From Saprolegnia diclina VS20 (lineage: Eukaryota; Oomycota; Saprolegniomycetes; Saprolegniales; Saprolegniaceae), in contig NW_008246082.1 of assembly GCF_000281045.1 (NCBI RefSeq), forward strand, positions 660,910 through 714,471: a stretch of DNA of 53,562 bases, in the 5' to 3' direction. Below are positions 41,954 through 50,099 of this stretch, one piece after another. A program made the translations under genes and the position numbers. Below the pieces are notes generated by a model. That model was not told the DNA's origin. It searched no databases and saw nothing but the letters and a program-made list of their open reading frames with translations. How positions within the stretch are numbered: the first letter of the stretch is position 1; each line of letters opens with the position of its first letter.

Positions 41954-44900
41954 ATGGCCGAGAAGCAGCCTCTGCTACCAGGTCTCAATCTACGCGTCAA
42001 CACGGCGGCCGAGCCCCGGCGCGTCGGGTCCGGGCGCGAGACGCCGACGCCGGTCTCGAGCACGCAGAACCGCCAGTCGCGCCAGTGGCGGTTCTCTGTT
42101 GTCGAAGAGCTTGCATCGCCCGTGTTCCGCGACGACTTTGACGAGATGCCATGGGATGCCAAGCAAGGTAAGATTCCAATCTCTCTAGCCCGACGATGCG
42201 ACGCGATGCTGCAGCGTCGACAACGCCCCACCCGTTCGAGTACAACCCCCAGAGCTCGGCGCCGCGGCTCCGGACGCGCACTAACAGCCTTGGCGCGCTG
42301 CGTGATGGCGGCAGCCAAACGCCCTCGACGTACCCAAGCGATTGCGCTTGCAGCTTCTGCAACCTGATCATGATGCGGTAGGTCGACGATCCCCGAGAAC
42401 GACGCGACTGTGTTTGACGGCGCGTACCACTCGATGTACATTTCGCCGCACCCCAAAGGTGCGCTTCGACACTGACGCTCGCAATCGCTATACTGTGCTA
42501 GGCTGGCGCGGTATCGTCGTCTTGCTGCAGAGTCCCGTGCTCCTCGTCTTGATCGGGCTCTTCTCCGCCTTCCTCGGGTACTCGACCTCACTTGCATTTC
42601 GTCTCACTGCATATCGATGCGCGCTAGGCTGTGGCTCGACGCCATCATCTTGCGTGTGACCGCCTACCACCAAGCGCTCGCCAGCAACGGGTTCGCGCAC
42701 ACTGCTACCGTCGCTCGCTCACGACCCTTGGTGTAGCTTTGGCGTCTTCTTCCTCTTTTCCCTTGCTGCCGGCATCCTTGGGACAGTACGATGCATCTTT
42801 GGATTCTGAAATGGCTCTCAATATGGTTGTCGATAGCTTCTCGTTCACTTTGTATCGCCGGAAGCTGCAGGCTCGGGTCTGCCACAAATGAAAGTCGCGC
42901 TCTCTGGTTCAAGGTCCTGCGACTCGATCACATCGTAATGGTGTCGTAGGTGTCGACATGCATGAGTTCCTAAGCGCACGCTGCCTCGTCGTCAAGATGG
43001 CGGGGCTTGTCATGGCGTACGCGGCGGCGCTCAGTATCGGCAAAGAAGGCCCGTTCATCATGATCTCGTGCTGCTTTGCCGAGTGTTTGATGCAGATGGA
43101 CATTTTCCGCCGCATCCACGACGACTCGGCCAAGCGGTACGACGTATCTCTTCCAAAGACAAGTTGTCTCAAGTAGTGTGGACGTAGGCTCGAGATGCTC
43201 GCGTGCGCGTGCGCCTCGGGCGTTGCGGCGACGTTCGGAACGCCGTTTGGCGGCGTCCTCTTTGCCGTCGAAGTCACATCGTCGTTTTACATGGTGCGGA
43301 CGCTTCCGCGATCGTTCTTTGCCGCACTCGCGGGCTCGATCACGATTTCGTTTCTGGTCACGAACGGCAAGTACGGCCTCTTTGACCGGTCCGCGGGTCT
43401 CGGCCTCATCGACACGGACTTTACTCGGTGCGTTGAGGTATGGACAACTTGTATGCAACAGGGTGCTGTAGCGAATTCACATCCGTGGACATGTGCATCT
43501 TCATCTTTATCGGTGTCGTCTGCGGCGTCCTCGGCGCGGTCTTCATCTTTGTCATCTCGATGCTCGTGCGAGTGCGCGATCGGTGGTTTCTCAGCTCTCG
43601 GTACGCCACGTTTTCCGCCAGGTCTTGAAACACGAGGTAGCGGCCCGCGACTACTGTACAAGCGCCTCGGTATCGTCATCCTCGTGACGTTGATTGCCAA
43701 CATTTTCGATTTCTTTGGCGATCCGGCATGGTTCCTCGACCACGGTAGAGTTGATTTCACGGAGGCACTCATCGACGCATCACGCAGGCTCGCCGCAGAC
43801 GATCATCAATACGCTCTTCACCAAGGCCGACTCGAAAGAAGAGGGCGCGGAGCTCGCGCGGTCCCTCATCACGTTCTTCCCGCTCAAGTACATATTGACC
43901 ATGAGTATGCAAATACCTGAATCTACATATATGAAGGGCCTTGATGTAGTCTGCGTCGTTGTGCCGTTGCCCGCTGGTGTCTTCACCCCGACGTTTGTCA
44001 TCGGCGGCATCTTTGGGCGCATGATTGGCGAAGCCATCCAAGTCACGGGCGTTGTCTCGACCGAGTTTGAACCGTTTGAATTTGCGATCCTCGGCGCCGC
44101 CGCCTTCTCGACTGGCGTCACGCGCGCCATCTCAACCGCAGTCATCATCATGGAAGTGAGCCACAACGGGTACGAGATGTCTCTCGCCGACGACCGACGT
44201 AGTGTTTTGTCCGTAGGTACCTCACGATCCCCGTGTCCATCTCCATTTTGGCTGCATACTTCACGGGCGGTCGCTTCATCGAGAATGTGTATGTCTCCTT
44301 CCGCGTCATACTGCGATTCAACGGTTTGTAGCTACGACGTGCTCATCACGACGTCACGCTTGCCGCGCTTGCAAAAATTGCCGAAAGCGGCCTACGACAT
44401 TCCGAGCTGGGAAGTCATGAAGGTCATTTCCTCTCGACTTTCTAGTAGAGTCTCACGAGGGTCGTGTAGACGGTGGATGCGATGGTTGTGCTGAGCGCCG
44501 ACGCTACGTACCGGCGCGCAGAAGAGCTCCTCGCGCTCTCGGGCGACCCCGTCTTCCCCATCGTCGTACGACCAAACTAAGGTCTAATACCGACTCTTAT
44601 CTTGCTGGTATGCTAGGACTCGTCACGGTCGATGCACTTGATTGGCGCGGTGACCCGGACGCGCCTCCAGCAAGCGATCGAGTACTGCTACCTCAAGACA
44701 CGGCTCATGCCACCGCAGGCCAAGGTACTTCTCGTCCTACAGAGGTATAGATGCGTAATAAGATCTTAGGACGACCGCACCAAGCAGCTCCTCGACTGGC
44801 GTATCCAGTTTGCATTTCGACGGGGCGGCCACGTCCTCGGGCTCGGCACAAACACGATCCTCGAGCGCACCAAGCTGACGGTATCGACGCCATCAGCGAT

Positions 44901-45313
44901 CAGATCTTATGCGGCTGTTAGGTGCTCGTAAACCCGAGTCCGTTTACTGTCGTGGGCATGACCAACATGCAGCGCGTCGATACGATCTTCCGCATGCTCA
45001 AACTCAACAACGCGTACGAGTGTTTGAGATTTGCCCATCATCCGCAAGAGTATATTTGCTACGTAGGTATGTGACGCACTGCGGCCAGCTCGTCGGCGTC
45101 ATCTCGCGCGCGCGTCTCATGCAATTCCTCAGCACGGTACGTCGTTTGATGGCATCTCGACCGTCTCTGCAGCACTATTTGCAGACAACCAAGTACCGCA
45201 TCCCCGGCGTCCTCAAGCACGTGAGCCACATGATCAGTGAATGCTGCCCCAAAGACAAGAAGCCCGTCCCCAAAGACGAACCCAACTTTGACGATTACGT
45301 CCAAGTCCCCTAG
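41954..45313 (+). CDS. CLC-family voltage-gated chloride channel
   Basis: Twenty-one exons joined in phase give 809 residues: 41954-42167, 42215-42329, 42382-42458, 42502-42577, 42628-42690, 42737-42785, 42837-42906, 42950-43136, 43188-43427, 43472-43600, 43641-43744, 43788-43904, 43950-44169, 44217-44288, 44332-44422, 44470-44565, 44617-44724, 44770-44880, 44922-45013, 45067-45136 and 45185-45313. Selectivity motifs are [10 protein letters not shown] (210-214 core), SIGKEGPF with gating E254, and AGVFTP (490-494). The helix after GKEGP reads [14 protein letters not shown]312 is kept but the next position is V313, where H+/Cl- exchangers carry a proton glutamate and animal ClC-0/1/2 channels have Val. 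This predicts a channel. Two CBS domains fill about 555-800. Introns are 37-51 nt. The last intron could end at 45172 instead, adding four residues. Confidence 0.88.
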
Positions 45314-45635
45314 TGATCACTTTTGTGGTCGTGTAACCCTAAACCTCCGTGCTCGCGTTATCATGGGATCACATGAACTTCGCCCGATGCAAACGCTACG
45401 GAGACACGTGCATGCATCAAGTTGATACATTCGTCGTGCAATATTTACTTGATCATGCTCGTCAAGAAGAAGAGGAAGATGGTGAGGAAACAACGTGACC
45501 AAAGTTCGAGGTGGGTCGACGGCGTCCGGGATTTCTCCGGGAACTGGCCACACGTGGGCCTGTGAAGCGAGTGACTGGATGTTTGTATGTCGAATAAAAC
45601 GCTGCAAAACCAACTCGAATATTTGGCAAGTGGCG
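45314..45635. other. Short spacer, promoter of the guanylate kinase gene
   Basis: It lies between two plus-strand genes. The reading frame of the next gene stays open upstream to 45495, but that stretch shows no conserved protein features. No separate gene is seen. Confidence 0.5.
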
Positions 45636-46614
45636 ATGGACCAAGTGACGTTGACGTTCGAGGAGCTCTCGATCTTGAACGAGCGCAAGGAAGAGATCAA
45701 GCGCGACCACCTCGAGTACCTCGATGCGCACCCGGAGCTCAAGACGCTCATGAGCTCGTTCATGTGCGCCGTCCTCATGGAGAAGCCCGCCGACGTCGTC
45801 GCCTTTGCCAAGGCCCACTTTGACGCGCTCGCGCCCATGAAGATCGCGGTACGCTGTTTGAACTTACTTGCACACTGGCTCATGAGGCGCGTAGCCGGCG
45901 CCGCTCATCGTTGCCGGTCCTTCGGGCGTGGGCAAGGGCACGCTCATCAACCGCCTCATGGCCAAGTACCCCGACCTCTTTGGCTTTTCGGTGAGCCACA
46001 CGACGCGTGGCCCGCGTGAAGGTACTCGATCATCTCCAATGACAAGCGACTGACGAACATGCAGGCGAGGTCAACGGCGTCGCCTATCACTTTGTCACGA
46101 TCGACGAGTTTGACGGCCAAGTTGCCAAGGACGCCTTCCTCGAGCACGCCAACGTCCACGGCAACCGGTATGGCACGAGCAAGTTTGCCGTCGAACACGT
46201 ATGACCCTTATCTTGTCCGTACGCGTCTAACTCTAATCCGTGAGTAGGTGCAAGCCCAGGAGAAGATTTGCATCTTGGACATTGACGTCCAGGGCGTGCG
46301 CCAGGTCCAAGGCGCCAACCTCAAGAAGGTCAACTACCTCTTCGTCGCGCCGCCGTCGATGGCCGACCTCGAGAAGCGCCTGCGCGGCCGGTACGGCAAC
46401 GACCCACCAACTTCTACTGCAACCATCCTTGCTTAGTGGCACCGAAACCGAGGACAAGATCAAGATCCGGCTCGCGAACGCCAAGGGCGAGGTCGACTTT
46501 GCTGGCGAAGGTCACTTTGACAAGGTCCTCGTCAACAACGACCTCGACGAAGCGTTCGCGGAGCTCGAAGAAACGCTCTTCAAGTGGTACCCCGAGGTCC
46601 GCTTCCAGCAGTAG
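45636..46614 (+). CDS. Guanylate kinase fused to an RII-alpha-type docking domain
   Basis: Five exons, 45636-45848, 45895-46021, 46065-46198, 46248-46390 and 46437-46614, give 264 residues. Residues about 72-264 are a complete guanylate kinase (GMP + ATP to GDP + ADP): P-loop GPSGVGKGT (79-87), [19 protein letters not shown] for GMP binding, [25 protein letters not shown] and the lid [12 protein letters not shown]. Residues about 1-70 form a helical domain not found in housekeeping enzymes. Its [20 protein letters not shown] and [17 protein letters not shown] follow the RII-alpha pattern (HPEL-x2-L-x2-F-x3-VL-x2-KP-x-DV-x2-FA), which in PKA subunits and flagellar radial-spoke proteins forms dimers that dock on anchoring helices. 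A tethered, possibly flagellar, guanylate kinase is inferred. The start is at MDQVTLTF; an upstream in-frame ATG would add unconserved residues. Confidence 0.88.
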
Positions 46615-46771
46615 ACCGACTAGATTGCATACTACACCACCTTCGACGACGATATAGTACATACTATAGTTGTATTAGGACTAGGAACGACGCCGGCTGG
46701 GCTTCGAATGAGATTACGTGCGGGGGTTGGGTGTTTCTAGCACATTTGGAGCGGGCGCACTTGCAAAAACC

Positions 46772-47965
46772 ATGCTTTGGCTCGCAACGCTCCTGGCCGG
46801 CGCCGCCCTCGCCGCCAACCCGTCGGCCACGACGTACGACATCCTCGCGACGCGGCTCGAAGGCAGCACGCGCGTGAGCACGGTCCGCGCCGACATGGTC
46901 TTTGCGTCGTCGACGGTCGAGATGCAATTCCTGCTCTCGGACCACTCGATCATGGGCGCCATGTTCATGGAGGACGGGATCCGCGAGCAGGCCGTGTACC
47001 CCGGCTTCGCCGTCATGCAGGCGTCCATCTTCCTCGAGCGCCAGCTGGACCGCGCGCTCCAGATTGGCCTCGGCGTCGGGACTGTCCCGACGTTCCTGCG
47101 CACCAACGGCGTGCCGACCGACGCGGTCGAGCTCAGCGCCGCGACCGTCGAGATGGCCGCGTCGTACTTTGAGTACGAAGACTGCCGCGTCGCGCCGTGT
47201 CCGCGCGGCCAGACGTACGTCATGGACGGCCTCCAGTTCCTCGCGGACGAGCCGGCATTGCCGTACGACCTCGCCATCATTGACGTCTACACGGGCTTCA
47301 ACGTCCTCCCGTTCTACACGCAGGAGACGCTCACGCGCATTGACAAGCGATGGCTCACCCGCCACGGTACGACGGCCGCCTTCGTCGTCGCTCGTCCTCA
47401 TCGACATGCCCCTAGGCGTCGTCGTCATGAACTTTGTCGGCTACTACAACGAGCCCAACATGGACATTGTCCACGCGATCCGCGCGACGTTCAAGTCGGT
47501 CTTCCGCCACGTGCGCGTCTTCCGCGAGATGCCCGCCAACGACCTCCACGAGCCTGCGAACTTGATCTTCTACGCATCCCAGGCGCCCATCACGTTCAAG
47601 TTTCCGCCGGGTCTCGAGACGCCGCCGCCGGGCTACTACGAGGCACGACCCTCCCGCATGCTCTCAGATCTCATACCTCGATTCTTAGGCGCTGGTCACC
47701 TTCCAGGACTGGGAGGTACTACGATGACAACGATCCTCAGAGATGGTCATGCTGCGGTGCGATGTAGATGCTCAAAGAGGACGAGGTCCAGGTTGATGCC
47801 GATGGCTCCGTTGCGGCGCGGTCGGCTGTCTTGACCACGACGACCGACCTCACGCAGTTTGAAGCGACGCACGTAGCGACTGTGACCTATATGGAGGCGC
47901 GCTGCAAGGCGCTGCTGCCCGACGCCATGTGGTCCGAGCTCGATGCGATGGCCACCGACGATTGA
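46772..47965 (+). CDS. Secreted spermidine-synthase-like methyltransferase-fold protein
   Basis: Four exons, 46772-47366, 47416-47642, 47689-47715 and 47768-47965, give 348 residues. A signal peptide covers about 1-15 (MLWLATLLAGAALAA). The body follows the spermidine synthase pattern: a strand-turn LQIGLGVGTVP as the S-adenosyl-binding loop, VELSAATVEMAASYFEYE with the acidic ribose contact, and YDLAIIDVYTGFNVLPFY where synthases have the catalytic Asp strand. The classical GGGDG loop is GLGVGT here, and I cannot find the full polyamine-binding tetrad, so aminopropyl transfer is not assured; a methyltransferase or dead enzyme is possible. Intron 2 uses a GC donor (GAG/GCACGA), rare in this window. 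The third exon is only 27 nt. Confidence 0.75.
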
Positions 47966-48014
47966 GGCCAGTGAGAGTATACACAGCACAAAATGAGTTT
48001 CTATTCTACGTAGT

Positions 48015-49331
48015 TTAATACTCGTCTTCGTCCTCGTCCTCGTCTTCGTCGTCGTCTTCGGCCGTCTCGAGCCAGCTCAGCCACTCGGTCGTCTCGATAA
48101 ACGCCTGCATCTTGCCGGGCGTGTTGTCCTCCGTGTCGTACTTGTACTCGATGAAGGCCTCGTCCGCGATCACGTCAAAGGCGTAGAGGGCCTTGAAGCA
48201 CGTCTCCATCATGCCCTTGGTCTTCTTCCCGTCCAAGCCGCGGTTCTCGTGCATGAAGAGCTGGAGCGCGTACAGCGCCTTGAGCTGCTCCTTGGGCGAC
48301 GTCGGCGCCATGACGTACGCCATAAACGCACCATACTCGTCGGGCGTCATCCACTTGACGCTCGACGTGGCCGTAAACTGGTTGTGCTTGACGAGCGCGG
48401 CCATGACGACGGCCGGCACGAGCTTCGTGCCCTTCAAAAGGGGCTTGGCGGCCGCGACGAGCGCTTCGCCCTTCTTCTCGGTGGCGAGGATCGACGTCAT
48501 GATTTCGGCGGCCTTGGCAGCAGCGGCGGCTTCGGCTTCGGCGGCAGCCTTCTTCTCTTCCTTGGCCTTGGCGATGGCTTCATCTTCAAGGCGCTTCTTT
48601 TCCTTCTTCTCCGCGATGCGGGCGGCCTTCTCCTCCTCCTTCTTCTTGCGAGCAATCTCGGCAGGGTCTTCCTTGGGCTCGTTGATCGTCTGGCGTTCGT
48701 ACGCCGACGTGACGCGCTCAACGTCGCCGCCGAAGCGGCCGCTGTCACGGCTGTTGAAGCGGTCACCGGCAAAGCGGCCGCCATCACGGTCGCCGTAACG
48801 GTCACCACCAAAGCGGCCACCGTCGCGGTCGCCGTAGCGATCACCACCGAAGCGGCCGCCGTCGCGGTCACCGAAGCGGCCGCTGTCGCCGCCACGCGAG
48901 AAGGCGCGCGAGAACTTGTCGTCGTCGGCGCCGCGCGAGTCGCGGAAGGACGAGCCGCCCGACGGGCCGTCTTCGCCACGGCGCGAGAGGTTCAAGCGCA
49001 TGTGGGCGGGGCGCTCTTCGAAGCGCTCTTCACGGCCGCCACGGAAGCTGGAGCCACCACCGCGGAAGCCCTCGTCGCCACCACGGAAGCTGGAGCCACC
49101 GGCGCTGGTGCGGTCGCCGCGCCAGCGGTCCGAGCCGTCGCTGCGCATGGGCTCGCGGTCACGGCGGTCGCCGCCGCCACGGCCACCACGGTAGCCGCCA
49201 TCGTCGTCATCCGTGCGAGCGCGAGGGCCCTTGGGGAGCGCATCGAGGCCGACGGGCACGGGGGCACGGCCGTTGCTGTCGGCCGTCGACAGGAAGTCGC
49301 TCAAGCCCATCTTGACACCTTTGCGGGACAT
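48015..49331 (-). CDS. eIF4B/eIF4G-like protein with W2 domain
   Basis: A single-exon gene of 438 residues. The N-terminus MSRKGVKMGLSDFLS is followed by about 150 residues of RGG, SSFRGG and DRDGGRFGGDRYG-type repeats, like the DRYG-rich RNA-binding region of eIF4B. Then come a lysine/alanine/glutamate helix (about 215-275) and a C-terminal W2 domain (about 280-425: LVPAVVMAALVKHNQ, KEQLKALYALQLFMHEN, FIETTEWLSWLET) ending in an acidic tail. W2 domains occur in eIF4G, eIF5 and eIF2B-epsilon and bind eIF4A, Mnk or eIF2/eIF3 partners through such aromatic/acidic tails. I know of no animal protein that pairs this N-terminus with a W2 end. The repeats are 21- to 24-bp direct repeats in DNA and may vary in copy number. 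Confidence 0.78.
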   Translation of the reverse strand: MSRKGVKMGLSDFLSTADSNGRAPVPVGLDALPKGPRARTDDDDGGYRGGRGGGDRRDREPMRSDGSDRWRGDRTSAGGSSFRGGDEGFRGGGSSFRGGREERFEERPAHMRLNLSRRGEDGPSGGSSFRDSRGADDDKFSRAFSRGGDSGRFGDRDGGRFGGDRYGDRDGGRFGGDRYGDRDGGRFAGDRFNSRDSGRFGGDVERVTSAYERQTINEPKEDPAEIARKKKEEEKAARIAEKKEKKRLEDEAIAKAKEEKKAAAEAEAAAAAKAAEIMTSILATEKKGEALVAAAKPLLKGTKLVPAVVMAALVKHNQFTATSSVKWMTPDEYGAFMAYVMAPTSPKEQLKALYALQLFMHENRGLDGKKTKGMMETCFKALYAFDVIADEAFIEYKYDTEDNTPGKMQAFIETTEWLSWLETAEDDDEDEDEDEDEY

Positions 49332-49350
49332 GGTTCCTCTTCAAAGTAGT

Positions 49351-49362
49351 AATTCAAAGTGA
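49351..49362 (-). promoter_or_regulatory. Candidate initiator of the W2-domain gene
   Basis: On the minus strand TCACTTTGAATT lies 20-31 nt before the ATG, resembling TCAYTYYNCAWTT with one change at the CA step. Confidence 0.4.
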
Positions 49363-49595
49363 GGCACGCGGCGTGGCTTATTTTATTGACCGACCCGTGT
49401 CGGTTCCATACATTCGGGGAGTATTTTTATAAAATCGATTGGCTCTCATGACCACCGTTCGCGCCCGCCAATCACATCCAACCCCATCAACCACGAGCCA
49501 ATCAGCGACGATGGTCCTGTCGCTCCGAAGATACCGCCTTTCTCTCCCATCGACGACTGTCAGTGCCACCACGCCTTGCGCGTTCTGGTCGAGAG

Positions 49596-49660
49596 TTCTG
49601 GTAGCTCGAGTGTTCTGGTACAAGAGCGGATTCTGGTAGCTAGTTCTGGTTCTGGTAGCT
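49596..49660. repeat. Short direct repeats of TTCTGGTAGCT
   Basis: TTCTGGTAGCT occurs at 49596-49606, 49631-49641 and 49650-49660, with partial copies (TTCTGGTA, TTCTGGT) at 49613 and 49644. It is probably a local slippage repeat. Confidence 0.75.
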
Positions 49661-50099
49661 AGTCACCGGCATGGCAGCCGACAAGCATCTCGCCGTGTAG
49701 CAGCTTCTCGTTCGACAAAGCAAGTTGCCTTCAAGTCGCGAGACGGGTGTTCATAACGTGTAGCATGATTCTACCGGTAGTCCATGGCAGGTTAGCTTAT
49801 GCATTTGTTGTTGAATGACTTACTATCCTGCAGAGGGTCCGCTCAGCCAAGGACTGGACTCAGTTTGGGACCGTTGGCTCAACGCACGGCGAACCTCCAA
49901 CCACCGAAAATCATCTCGCACGATCTTGCAGGTCCATGTCGTACTAGCTTCCAAAGCTTCTGCTCATCACCATTGCTACTGCCGCCTTCTCTTCCCTCTT
50001 CCATCCACCTGAAGCCACGTGAAGCGACCCTTCCGGTCGCCTCGTCGCATGAGGTCAAGTAGCCGCGACGGAGCTGATAGATGATGCAATGTAGCATTA

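Larger units (their letters stand above)
49332..50099. promoter_or_regulatory. Promoter region with three CCAAT motifs, otherwise gene-free
   Basis: Upstream of the W2-domain gene are GATTGGC (49437-49443) and GCCAATC (49467-49473 and 49497-49503). Farther right is the short repeat described separately, then the 3' end of the next minus-strand gene. No gene is recognised. Confidence 0.5.

Noticed and set aside
42737-42906. Apparent frameshift in the CLC gene after the first helix, suggesting a pseudogene
   Set aside because: A 46-nt intron (42691-42736) with GTTCGC and GTGTAG restores the phase, so the gene looks intact.
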